Shown piece by piece: positions 8,936 through 16,722 of a DNA stretch of 64,000 bases. A model generated the notes under the pieces. It made no database searches. It had not been told where the DNA came from and worked only from the letters and a program-made list of their open reading frames with translations. The stretch comes from Lysinibacillus sp. FSL M8-0337. GTDB taxonomy: Bacteria > Bacillota > Bacilli > Bacillales_A > Planococcaceae. The position numbers and the translations under genes were made by a program. Every line of letters begins with the position of its first letter. The first letter of the stretch is position 1. The stretch lies in the NCBI RefSeq assembly GCF_038593855.1, contig NZ_CP151996.1, positions 3,596,001 through 3,660,000 of the forward strand. Direction: 5' to 3'.

Positions 8936-8977
8936 CATTCTACCATATCATAATTGTGTAAGTAAACAGTAAGTTGA

Positions 8978-9010
8978 AAAAGCACTGATCAAGGGGAGAT
9001 CAGTGCTTTT
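8978..9010. terminator. Bidirectional terminator after the ArpU-like gene
   Basis: A perfect 13-base inverted repeat (AAAAGCACTGATC and its complement) with a 7-base loop and U-runs on both sides. It ends the minus-strand early transcript before the Kiwa-like unit. Confidence 0.85.
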
Positions 9011-9076
9011 AATAAATTGTCGATACTAGCATATTAACACGGTCGTATTGCCCTTGGGAATGTCCTTAAATTGCCC

Positions 9077-9583
9077 TTACTCAATTTTTAGTCCGTACAC
9101 CCCAAATAAAAGAGTCGCAAGTCTTTCTGCTGCTGTATCTATCAACTTATACACCGTACGATTATTTATTTCGTACTCATCTGCAATTATTGGTATTTGT
9201 AAACCTTCTACAAATCTCTTATGCAAAATTTCATAGTGTTTAGTTTCTTCACGTTCACAAATATAGGCTAGTGCATCCATAGCTCTATCCAAGTGCTTCA
9301 CCATTTCCACTGTGCGCTCTGTTGTTGCTCTTACAGATTCAACGATATCTTTTTCATTCAAAATCAATTTTTGAATTGGTGTTTCTGGCTCTGCATCCTC
9401 CTTCACATCTTCGACGTATTTTCGGAAGGTGTGGTAATGCTTCAACAGCAGCTTTGTATTGTAAAGGCGCTTATCCTTTTCGCGTTGCAGTTCTTCTTCT
9501 TTCTGGGCATTGAACACTTCAATAGCCTTCAACGTTGCAATTTGCGTTACCTCTTCGATTAATTTAGCTTGTTTCATGTTCAT
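9077..9583 (-). CDS. ArpU-family late transcription regulator
   Basis: A protein of about 168 residues with a coiled N-terminal region and a C-terminal sigma-like helix-turn-helix. The recognisable stretch is RFVEGLQIPIIADEYEINNRTVYKLIDTAAERLA. ArpU/RinA-type proteins are encoded at the end of the early region of Firmicutes phages and activate the packaging and structural operon. It sits exactly there. I prefer ATG 9583 or the second ATG at 9577, both close after GAAAGTGATG, over the longer frame. Confidence 0.75.
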   Translation of the reverse strand: MNMKQAKLIEEVTQIATLKAIEVFNAQKEEELQREKDKRLYNTKLLLKHYHTFRKYVEDVKEDAEPETPIQKLILNEKDIVESVRATTERTVEMVKHLDRAMDALAYICEREETKHYEILHKRFVEGLQIPIIADEYEINNRTVYKLIDTAAERLATLLFGVYGLKIE

Positions 9584-9587
9584 CACA

Positions 9588-9812
9588 TCACTTTCTTTTC
9601 GTTTCTGCGTACACATCTTCTAGCCACGAAAAAAGCATAACCATTTGTTTCTGCACTAATTTATTGTTATTGTACTTGTTCGCTATTTCGCCCATGGACC
9701 CAGAAACCCAATTCCAAAATTCAGTGCTATCCATTCCATGCTGCACAGCTACCTGATTTACTTGCATGATCCAATTGGCAATTTCTTCATAAAAAGCTTT
9801 ATAGTCCATCAA
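9588..9812 (-). CDS. Hypothetical phage protein (74 aa)
   Basis: A small acidic, tryptophan-rich helical protein (MMDYKAFYEEIANWIMQV...). Its start overlaps the RusA-like stop by 4 bases, and the ArpU-like gene follows within 5 bases, so it is part of the early operon. No family recognised. Confidence 0.65.
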   Translation of the reverse strand: MMDYKAFYEEIANWIMQVNQVAVQHGMDSTEFWNWVSGSMGEIANKYNNNKLVQKQMVMLFSWLEDVYAETKRK

Positions 9813-10204
9813 ATCTCCTCGATTCGAATATAAATACCAGGGATCCTTGCCCAGAACTTTTCAACAATCTCTGAAACTACTAAAGCATCATCTTTCCAGT
9901 AGCCCACGTCAGTCATGCAATCCTTAAGCAACTTTTGTAAGTTATCTGTATCAGGTCTTGTGTATTTGTATTCACCGTCCTGATGCTTGCCGGTTATCGG
10001 GAAACACCATTTCGCCATTAGCCTAATAGATTTGTCGTATTTATTTTTCGGAACATGCTGCCCTAAATAAGCCATTAACTTAGCACGTGCTGCTTTTAAC
10101 TCCGCTGGCTCATAGAATACAGGTTTACCGTCACGAACCATTACCTGTTTTTGCTGATGGGTTGTTGTCGGTGGAATCATTGGCATGAAAAATTCAGTCA
10201 ACAT
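9809..10204 (-). CDS. RusA-family Holliday junction resolvase
   Basis: A protein of about 131 residues starting MLTEFFMPMIPPTTTHQQK. The central and C-terminal parts carry the RusA landmarks YTRPDTDNLQKLLKDCM and DDALVVSEIVEKFW, which supply the acidic metal-binding residues. RusA enzymes resolve recombination or replication junctions before packaging. I chose ATG 10204 because AGGGGTTG lies at the right distance upstream. The start overlaps the upstream gene by 11 bases. Confidence 0.82.
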   Translation of the reverse strand: MLTEFFMPMIPPTTTHQQKQVMVRDGKPVFYEPAELKAARAKLMAYLGQHVPKNKYDKSIRLMAKWCFPITGKHQDGEYKYTRPDTDNLQKLLKDCMTDVGYWKDDALVVSEIVEKFWARIPGIYIRIEEI

Positions 10205-10424
10205 TATATTCAACCCCTGTCCATACACCGGTTGCAGGATTGTACTCAACATCATCTGAATTTTTAATATTGTTCCAAAGGTAATTCAAAATCTCTGGCT
10301 GTTTAATCAGCCAATTAATAACCTCACTATTTCTAATATCAAACACCTCTCCTGGTAATGTGTGATATGAGGGAGGTAAATTTCTAGCTACCTCTAAATT
10401 TTTGCTTCTCTTTTTGTACGCCAT
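10194..10424 (-). CDS. Hypothetical phage protein (76 aa)
   Basis: The protein starts MAYKKRSKNLEVARNLPPSYHTLPG at ATG 10424 behind an AAAGGGGACGG ribosome-binding site; longer in-frame starts have none. The N-terminus is basic, the rest neutral, with a likely helix DIRNSEVINWLIKQPEILNYLW. No family recognised. It is the first gene after the terminator and repeat region and may start a second early transcript that includes rusA and the ArpU-like gene. Confidence 0.6.
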   Translation of the reverse strand: MAYKKRSKNLEVARNLPPSYHTLPGEVFDIRNSEVINWLIKQPEILNYLWNNIKNSDDVEYNPATGVWTGVEYNVD

Positions 10425-10487
10425 TTTATTCCGTCCCCTTTTTTTATTTTTAAAAATTTTGCATTGTCGTAGGATGAGAAAAATGGT

Positions 10488-10522
10488 GTGGCGGGCTGTG
10501 CTTAAGCCCACCACTTTTTTTC
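10488..10522. terminator. Terminator-like hairpin downstream of the primase-helicase gene
   Basis: GTGGCGGGCT and AGCCCACCAC form a ten-pair stem with a 7-base loop, followed by seven T on the plus strand. On the minus strand the stem is followed by ACCATTTTT, so it may also end the replication transcript. Confidence 0.55.
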
Positions 10523-10547
10523 TCTACGACCTACGGGAGGGAAACCC

Positions 10548-10723
10548 ATTTTTATATATTTATATATATAGCACTTTCCCTTCCCTCGGAAATTTTCGAA
10601 AATTATCGAGTTTTTCCCTCACAAGGAAAGTAGGGAAACTGTCGATAATTTCCCTTACAGAGAAACGTTTCCCTTCGAGTTTTTCCTTTGTGAAGGAAAC
10701 TGTTTCCGTTCGAGAATTTCCCT
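10548..10723. other. Iteron-like repeats with an AT-rich stretch: candidate phage replication origin
   Basis: Four copies of TCGA(G/T)-AT-rich-TTTCCC start at 10606, 10642, 10675 and 10710, so the spacing is 36, 33 and 35 bases. Inverted AGGGAAA/AAGGAAA copies lie between them, for example a perfect TTTCCTT-TGTG-AAGGAAA hairpin at 10682 to 10699. On the left lies an uninterrupted A/T run at 10548 to 10570. Repeats plus an easily melted stretch beside the primase-helicase gene resemble a replication origin. It contains no convincing gene. Confidence 0.5.
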
Positions 10724-10725
10724 CG

Positions 10726-12972
10726 TCATTTTCTACCTACATCTCCTTCAGCTACCCAAAAACCGCCATGCTCTTTAATACGATTTCTTACTGTTTTTTC
10801 TGAGATGCCCATGTATTCAGCTAAAGCACTAACTGTAATTTTTTCATCAATCCCACATGCTTCGTAAGCAGATTCAAGTGCTTCGATACGTTCTTGTTTT
10901 GCTTGCTGAGGTGATTTCTTATTACCTTTATCGAAATTCTTTTTCCATGTTGGTGTGTTTCCATCATCTAGCTTAATGTCCTTAAGTATCCCCGTTTCAT
11001 CAACTCTGTGTACCGGATACTGGAACCACATATTAACGGCTTCAAACTTTGGATATTCACGCAACGTTCCTTCTACACGCCAAGCTGAACGCATTGAGAT
11101 AATCTTCATAGCATTCGCAATCTCAACCTCAGCTTGAGCAGCAACTTCTGAAGTTAATGCACGTTTAGCATGATTGTACATTTGAGATAAGCTTTGCTCA
11201 TCATCTGGACCTATATGTTCATCGTAATAGTTGAAATTAGTCTGTTTAATAGCATTTGTATATATGTCAGCAGTTACCTTAGCTTCTTGTTGTTTAATAA
11301 GTTCATCTGTTAAATCTAACTCTACTAAGTCAATTAAGGCATCTGGATCACGTGCGAATACTCCTGAACCCGAAGCACGATCCATTGACTTTTTGTTACC
11401 TTGTCCACCTTTTGAGTGATGGTGACAGTAAATAACGCTACTACCTAATTCAGTAGCAATTTTATCGAATTGATTGGTAAAGTGAGCCATCTGGTCAGCG
11501 CTGTTTTCATCCCCTGTTAACACCTTGTAAATCGGGTCAATGATGACAGCAATGTAGCCCTTTTTTTGAGCTCTACGAATCAACTTTGGAGCAAGCTTGT
11601 CCATTGGTACTGTCTTGCCTCGTAAATTCCAAATATCAATATTGTTAAAGTTTTTTGCAGGTAATCTTAATGCTTGATATACGTCTTTAAATCGATGTAA
11701 TGCACTTGCTCTATCTAATTCTAAGTTGACATATAATACTTTCCCTTGGGTGCACGGCCAACCTAACCATTTAGAACCTTCCGCAATCGCTATTGATAAC
11801 CCGATTAGCGCAAAAGATTTACCAGCTTTCGATGGTCCAGCAATTAACATTTTGTGACCTTGTCTAAGCACTCCGTCTATTAATGGAGGTGCTAAATCCG
11901 GAAGATTATCAAATACATCTTCTAAGCTTTCTATTTCAGGAAGGTCATCGTTTAAATCCTCAATCCATTCATGCCATTCATCCCAGTCGGCCTTACCAAT
12001 ATTGGTATCGATTATAAATTGCTTTTTGCCGTTCCGGACAATCCCTGGCAACCTACTTAACCGTGATGGATTTCGATTTTGGTTATCGATGTTTAATCCG
12101 TTTTTCTTACAGACGTTATACAGGTAATCAACGCGTTTGCGATATTCTTCATAGTTAGGAGCATCAACTCGAACAATTGCATGGATACTTCGTTTCCCAC
12201 TGTGGACCATAATAGCAATGGGTAATTCTAATTCACGCATAATAGCGTTTTGCTTTTCAATCTCCATGTTGTCCGATTCAACTAATGCATAACGGAAATC
12301 AGAGACGTTATCGTTTTTTACACCTTTTCCGTCCAAAGGATTGAAACGAATCCATGCACCAGCCTCTTCTTTGTAGTCCCCGATGATTGAGCCGATATCC
12401 CCATCACATTTATTTAGTAATTCAATTAATTGTCCAGCTGTACGATCGTACGCCCCTGAAGTAGGTTTATAAATCGTATCACCTGTTTTTTCATCCATTA
12501 ATTGATATGTTTCAGTTACATAGCCAACATTTTCAGTAGATTGAAAGAGTGTTTCCAAATAGCGAGTAATCTCACGAACCGGATTCCATACTACAGGTTC
12601 ATGAATCTCTCGACCTTCAATCCAGTTTTTATCGATAATTTTATAATCGTCTACACTAATTTCGTCGTTCCAATCCAGCTCGTGAGCATCTAAATCATTA
12701 GACGATTTAGGTAGCCAACCACCATCTTTTGCCATCTGTGTGATAGTTGCCCCTGTTATCCCACTACCTTCGAACGTAGTCCATTTTTTGAAGCATTCGC
12801 CTGGTCGATAACGTGCCCCATCTCGCGTGCTCCAAGTATCCCAATCACTTGCCGTATAGCCCTCGTGTTTAAGAGCCATACCGATATTTAGCCATTCCTG
12901 ATAGTCTAGACTGGATGGATCGATGTATTTTAGTAATGGGATTAAATCCATTTTATTTTCCAAGGGTCTCAC
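10726..12972 (-). CDS. Phage primase-helicase (PriCT/AEP-like plus AAA ATPase)
   Basis: A 748-residue replication protein. Residues 20 to 86 (YQEWLNIGMALKHEG...) resemble the PriCT primase-associated domain. Residues 200 to 330 look like an archaeo-eukaryotic primase core (VESD, then SGKRSIHA near 258 and RLSRLPG near 304). Residues 370 to 570 form a RecA-like ATPase with Walker A GPSKAGKS at 379 to 386, as in RepA/AAA_25 helicases. The C-terminus ends in an HTH-like segment (VSALAEYMGISEKTVRNRIKEHGG). The start is uncertain: GTG 12972, TTG 12963 (best spaced from AGGTGAG) or ATG 12951. It probably initiates replication at the adjacent repeat region. Confidence 0.8.
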   Translation of the reverse strand: MRPLENKMDLIPLLKYIDPSSLDYQEWLNIGMALKHEGYTASDWDTWSTRDGARYRPGECFKKWTTFEGSGITGATITQMAKDGGWLPKSSNDLDAHELDWNDEISVDDYKIIDKNWIEGREIHEPVVWNPVREITRYLETLFQSTENVGYVTETYQLMDEKTGDTIYKPTSGAYDRTAGQLIELLNKCDGDIGSIIGDYKEEAGAWIRFNPLDGKGVKNDNVSDFRYALVESDNMEIEKQNAIMRELELPIAIMVHSGKRSIHAIVRVDAPNYEEYRKRVDYLYNVCKKNGLNIDNQNRNPSRLSRLPGIVRNGKKQFIIDTNIGKADWDEWHEWIEDLNDDLPEIESLEDVFDNLPDLAPPLIDGVLRQGHKMLIAGPSKAGKSFALIGLSIAIAEGSKWLGWPCTQGKVLYVNLELDRASALHRFKDVYQALRLPAKNFNNIDIWNLRGKTVPMDKLAPKLIRRAQKKGYIAVIIDPIYKVLTGDENSADQMAHFTNQFDKIATELGSSVIYCHHHSKGGQGNKKSMDRASGSGVFARDPDALIDLVELDLTDELIKQQEAKVTADIYTNAIKQTNFNYYDEHIGPDDEQSLSQMYNHAKRALTSEVAAQAEVEIANAMKIISMRSAWRVEGTLREYPKFEAVNMWFQYPVHRVDETGILKDIKLDDGNTPTWKKNFDKGNKKSPQQAKQERIEALESAYEACGIDEKITVSALAEYMGISEKTVRNRIKEHGGFWVAEGDVGRK

Positions 12973-13069
12973 CTACCTTGTTTCTTAGTTTTGAACAGAA
13001 TTATTACTCATCATTGGCTCACCACCTGTAATGCTGAGTGTTTTTAAATGTACATTTTCTTCAAATTGT

Positions 13070-13303
13070 TCAGCTAGTTAATTCAGCTAAATTTTGAATT
13101 TTATCTAATAATTCTTGGTTTTTATTATCTTCCGCCCACTCAACTAAATCATCTAAAACTTCATTAGAAGGTCTTTCTCCTATATACACAGAAATAACTG
13201 CATTGGCTCCTTCATCCCCAAATATGTGATTTGCTTTAAAATGCGCTTGCCCCGCATTCAATGCTTTCGCTTGTCCATATAACACTTGGATTGTTTTTTT
13301 CAT
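13070..13303 (-). CDS. Hypothetical phage protein (77 aa)
   Basis: A small soluble protein starting MKKTIQVLYGQAKALNAGQAHFKANHIFG, with an acidic helical C-terminal half (LDDLVEWAEDNKNQELLDKIQNL). It lies in the replication operon between the primase-helicase and a 98-residue orphan. No family recognised. Confidence 0.6.
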   Translation of the reverse strand: MKKTIQVLYGQAKALNAGQAHFKANHIFGDEGANAVISVYIGERPSNEVLDDLVEWAEDNKNQELLDKIQNLAELTS

Positions 13304-13346
13304 TAGTTTTTAACCCCTTTCACCTGAACAATATCTTTTCCAATGA

Positions 13347-13643
13347 TCATTCATCCTCACCACGAATTAAATGCGGCTGCACTCTTGATTTAGGCAAACG
13401 TAGTAAAGTTACCACTCCAAAATCACGGAATGCATCTTCTCCTTTAATCGCATCCTCTGGAATCCATACCTCTAGTTTGATACGATGATACCCTTTGTGT
13501 TTACCTGTTTTACTTGGTGCATGTACCGAAATATTCCCAGAAGGAGGTGCTAAAACTGCAATGCTATCTGGATTGTTTTCGGTAATCTGTTCAGTTACCT
13601 TTTGAATAGTGTCTGGTGTTACGTCAAAAATTACTTTTCTCAT
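13347..13643 (-). CDS. Hypothetical phage protein (98 aa)
   Basis: A mixed alpha/beta protein (MRKVIFDVTPDTIQKVTEQITENNPDSIAVL...) with a good ribosome-binding site (AGGGGGAA). It has no membrane segment or known motif. It lies in the early operon, so a role in replication or host take-over is possible but unsupported. Confidence 0.6.
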   Translation of the reverse strand: MRKVIFDVTPDTIQKVTEQITENNPDSIAVLAPPSGNISVHAPSKTGKHKGYHRIKLEVWIPEDAIKGEDAFRDFGVVTLLRLPKSRVQPHLIRGEDE

Positions 13644-13663
13644 TTAATTATTCCCCCTAATTA

Positions 13664-13969
13664 CTAGATAATATTTGAAACACGTTCACCGAAATCTGAT
13701 AGATCAATTTCTTCAGCGTATAATTCATCTGCTTCATTTTTGATTTTGTTTAGCATCTCAATATCCTTCATGAGTTCATTAAAATCAATAGGCTCTACTT
13801 TTAAATTGTTCGGATTACCAGTACCTCCCCAAAACATTTCCCCTGAACCAATGATGTAACATTCGCAAATTCCTTTTTCGTTACGGTACTCACTTTTAAA
13901 TCCGTAAGTATCACCTCTTTTGAACATTTTCCCTGGCTGTAATTCGCCTAATTTAATTTGTTCTGGCAT
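13664..13969 (-). CDS. Hypothetical phage protein (101 aa)
   Basis: The N-terminal half (LGELQPGKMFKRGDTYGFKSEYRNEKGICECYIIGSGEMFW) looks like a small beta-barrel. The C-terminal half is an acidic helix. It is preceded by GGAGAAAGAT and starts MPEQIKLGEL. No function can be assigned. Confidence 0.6.
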   Translation of the reverse strand: MPEQIKLGELQPGKMFKRGDTYGFKSEYRNEKGICECYIIGSGEMFWGGTGNPNNLKVEPIDFNELMKDIEMLNKIKNEADELYAEEIDLSDFGERVSNII

Positions 13970-13999
13970 TATCTTTCTCCTCTCTAAATAAACCGTTTA

Positions 14000-14497
14000 T
14001 TAAACTAATTCTGAACTAATATCGATGTTGAATAAGTCCATCTGTTTCCAACTCTCTCGAGGTAATTCCTTTATATTTTCTGTGCCAAACTCTTTTAAGT
14101 TTGTAAACCATTGAATGGGATACCTTCCTCTTACCTTTTGGAGCTTTGAATCATCGTAAAAATAGCAATCTTGCTCGTTTGCATAACAACCTTCAGTAGA
14201 TGTGATGTAATACTTACCTAATGGAGCATAAGCGCCTTTACTTTTCCAAATCAGTTCTGCCTCGTATACCTTTCCTGATTTCAATACTGGCAACTTATCT
14301 GGTCTTTTTAGTTCTTGCACCATTACATCCTCTTCTACTATGATTTCAAAACGACTTTTTTGATAGGTACCAAAATGAGCACCTGGATGCGGAAATCTGC
14401 TTACGTTATAAGCTAATCCCCCATGTGGAAACAAATAGTATATTTCACCTTCCACAAGGTTTGATTTATCTGGAGCTTGTATACAGCGTCCTTGCAT
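14000..14497 (-). CDS. Hypothetical phage protein (165 aa)
   Basis: A beta-rich protein with many aromatics and glycines (GEIYYLFPHGGLAYNVSRFPHPGAHFG and YITSTEGCYANEQDCYFYDD). The two parts may be related small barrels, but I do not recognise the family. It follows the DEAH helicase by 19 bases and is part of the replication operon. Confidence 0.6.
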   Translation of the reverse strand: MQGRCIQAPDKSNLVEGEIYYLFPHGGLAYNVSRFPHPGAHFGTYQKSRFEIIVEEDVMVQELKRPDKLPVLKSGKVYEAELIWKSKGAYAPLGKYYITSTEGCYANEQDCYFYDDSKLQKVRGRYPIQWFTNLKEFGTENIKELPRESWKQMDLFNIDISSELV

Positions 14498-14516
14498 CTA
14501 TAACACCTCCACTAAA

Positions 14517-16097
14517 CTATTCCCCACGATAGGTGCTTGGAATAACGCCTTCAGGAATCCTCCATCCATTAGCAGCAATACGATCAATTAGCTTTTTAGC
14601 GTCTTCAAATGGCCATGTGCCAACATGCTCAAAGCCACGTCCTTCTAAGAATCGAATTTGCTTAGGTGTTGTTAATCCCTCTTCACGACGCTTGTCCAAT
14701 CGTTCAAGGAGCTTTGTTGCTTTTCCAGCGTTCTCGATTTGGTCAGGGAATATGCCAAGCTTTTCGAGTTTCTTTATTTGTTTGTCACTTGCAGGTCCCA
14801 TTTCCCACCCAAATGCAGGCACATAATTGGCTAAATCTTCTGCTTGAATGCTCATTTCAAATTGCACTGGATCAACAAGTGAGCGTTTACGTTTCTTCAT
14901 TTCTGCAAGTTGTTTAGCTAGAGCTTCCTCGCGTTGAGCAACGACATCTTCAGTAGCTTGTTTTTCAACTGCCTCTATATCTAGTGGAATGCCAGCCTCT
15001 TCAATTTGCTTTGTCATAGCTTGAGCAATTTCATCATTAGAAGCTATAAGATGTGCAGGATGGCACAATTCATGTCGTTCTGTATGCCACAAAAAATCTA
15101 GTAATAGTAATTCGGTTTTACCAGGATGAAGTCGGGTACCACGCCCTACCATCTGACTGTATAAACTACGAACTTTTGTCGGTCTAAGAACTACAACACA
15201 ATCTACTGAAGGACAATCCCAACCTTCTGTAAGAAGCATAGAGTTACAAAGCACGTTGTATTTATCATTATCGAAATCTTCCAAAATTTCAGCGCGGTCT
15301 TTTGAATCTCCATTAACTTCTGCAGCTCGGAATCCTTTTCGATTTAATATTTCAGTAAATTTTTGACTTGTTTTAACTAAAGGTAGAAAAACTACTATCT
15401 TTCGATCTTTTGCTACTTTACACATTTCTTCAGCAATAGAATCAAGATATGGATCAAGAGCGCTCCCTAAATCACTTGATTTAAAATCTCCTGCTTGTTG
15501 ACCTACAGATGATAAGTCTAGTTTCAAAGGAATAGTTAAGGCTTTAATTGGGCTGAGGTAGCCACTTTTTATTGCTTTAGGCAATGTATATTCATAAGCA
15601 AGACTTTCAAAATAGGAGCCTAGATTCTTCATATCTCCTCGGTCAGGAGTGGCTGTTACACCTAATACATAAGCTTGTTCAAAATACTGCAGCACACGTT
15701 GGTAACTATCTGAGATACAATGGTGTGCTTCATCTATAATAATTGTGTCAAAAAAGTCTATCGGAAACCGTTCTAATCGGCTTTGTCGCATCATGGTTTG
15801 AACACTTCCAACAACTACTCTAAACCAACTACCTATTGAAGTTTGTTCAGCTTTTTCGGTAGCAGTTTTCAACCCTGTTGATTTCTCCAATTTGTCTGCA
15901 GCCTGTTCAAGTAATTCCCCCCTATGGGCAAGGACGAGAACACGCTCGCCCTTTTTTACTCGATCTTCGATAACTTTTGAAAATACAATTGTCTTCCCAC
16001 ACCCAGTAGGTAACACTAATAATGTTTTTTTAACACCGTTTTCCCATTCATTCTGAATACACTCACGGGCTTCTTGTTGGTAGTCTCTAAGTTCCAT
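14517..16097 (-). CDS. Phage DEAD/DEAH-box (SSL2/ResIII-type) helicase
   Basis: A 526-residue superfamily 2 helicase. The N-terminus MELRDYQQEARECIQNEW is the Q-motif-like start of ResIII helicases. Walker A is LPTGCGKT at 29 to 36, DEAH lies at 122 to 125, motif III is GVTATPDRGD and motif VI is QMVGRGTRLHPGK. Extra helical and SAP-like segments occupy the C-terminus (KQIRFLEGRGFEHVGTWPFEDAKKLI). Such helicases are part of the DUF669/AAA_24 replication-recombination cassette of Firmicutes phages. It probably unwinds DNA during phage replication or recombination. Confidence 0.88.
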   Translation of the reverse strand: MELRDYQQEARECIQNEWENGVKKTLLVLPTGCGKTIVFSKVIEDRVKKGERVLVLAHRGELLEQAADKLEKSTGLKTATEKAEQTSIGSWFRVVVGSVQTMMRQSRLERFPIDFFDTIIIDEAHHCISDSYQRVLQYFEQAYVLGVTATPDRGDMKNLGSYFESLAYEYTLPKAIKSGYLSPIKALTIPLKLDLSSVGQQAGDFKSSDLGSALDPYLDSIAEEMCKVAKDRKIVVFLPLVKTSQKFTEILNRKGFRAAEVNGDSKDRAEILEDFDNDKYNVLCNSMLLTEGWDCPSVDCVVVLRPTKVRSLYSQMVGRGTRLHPGKTELLLLDFLWHTERHELCHPAHLIASNDEIAQAMTKQIEEAGIPLDIEAVEKQATEDVVAQREEALAKQLAEMKKRKRSLVDPVQFEMSIQAEDLANYVPAFGWEMGPASDKQIKKLEKLGIFPDQIENAGKATKLLERLDKRREEGLTTPKQIRFLEGRGFEHVGTWPFEDAKKLIDRIAANGWRIPEGVIPSTYRGE

Positions 16098-16110
16098 AAT
16101 TACTTACCTC

Positions 16111-16695
16111 CTAAAACTGCCCTGGTGTGAATCCGCCCCCACCCTGTGGTGGATTAGATGTTGGGAATGGTGGCTGATGTTGTTGCTGTGTTGGCTGCTG
16201 ATATGTTGGTTGTTGATATTGTGGTTGTTGTACAGGCTGTTGATAATTCGGTTGTTGCTGTTGTTGTCCTTGAATTTCTTCATAAGAGTAGAATTTTTTC
16301 ACCTGGTTATTTGTTCCTTCTGATCCATCATTCTTTATAAATTTATTAATTTCTAACTTTAATCTTCCTCTAGCACCAATTACCGCATTCCAATTCATAC
16401 GTAATTTTTCGCCTTTTTTCTTTTGGCCAATCCCTGCAAAAAAGTTAGATAGTAAGCCTTCTGTTTTGGTATGCAACAATAAGTTATGGAAGATTACTAC
16501 ATTGCCATGTTCTGGTGAATGAACTGTTAACTCTAACTTAGCTTGATTACAAGCTGGCATTTTTGCACTACCTTGGAATCGTCCACGTTCAAATTTTGCT
16601 ACAGTGAAATCGTAATCTCCTTCAGGTAGTAATATAAAATCACTACCATCCTTTTCAATCTCATCGTCCCATCCTAATTCTCTTTCTTGATTCAT
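16111..16695 (-). CDS. DUF669 protein, probable phage single-strand DNA-binding partner
   Basis: A 194-residue protein starting MNQERELGWDDEIEKDGSDFILLPEGDYDFTVAKFERG, the DUF669 signature, with a beta-rich N-terminal domain to about residue 135. The rest is a Gln/Pro/Tyr-rich low-complexity linker ending GGGGFTPGQF. This layout (OB-like domain, disordered linker, short tip) recalls single-strand DNA-binding proteins. DUF669 genes are regularly found between AAA_24 and helicase genes in phages, as here. The ssDNA-binding role is inference. Confidence 0.82.
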   Translation of the reverse strand: MNQERELGWDDEIEKDGSDFILLPEGDYDFTVAKFERGRFQGSAKMPACNQAKLELTVHSPEHGNVVIFHNLLLHTKTEGLLSNFFAGIGQKKKGEKLRMNWNAVIGARGRLKLEINKFIKNDGSEGTNNQVKKFYSYEEIQGQQQQQPNYQQPVQQPQYQQPTYQQPTQQQHQPPFPTSNPPQGGGGFTPGQF

Positions 16696-16722
16696 TTAAA
16701 ATTCCTCCAATTTATATTATTT

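Noticed and set aside
10402-10803. 133-residue plus-strand frame across the repeat region
   Set aside because: It crosses the terminator, the A/T tract and the iterons and enters the primase-helicase gene; the Phe/Ser-rich product reflects the TTTCCC repeats.
12973-13069. Nine-residue frame (MMSNNSVQN) with a strong ribosome-binding site
   Set aside because: Too short to support as a gene; it may be a leader or chance start before the primase-helicase gene.
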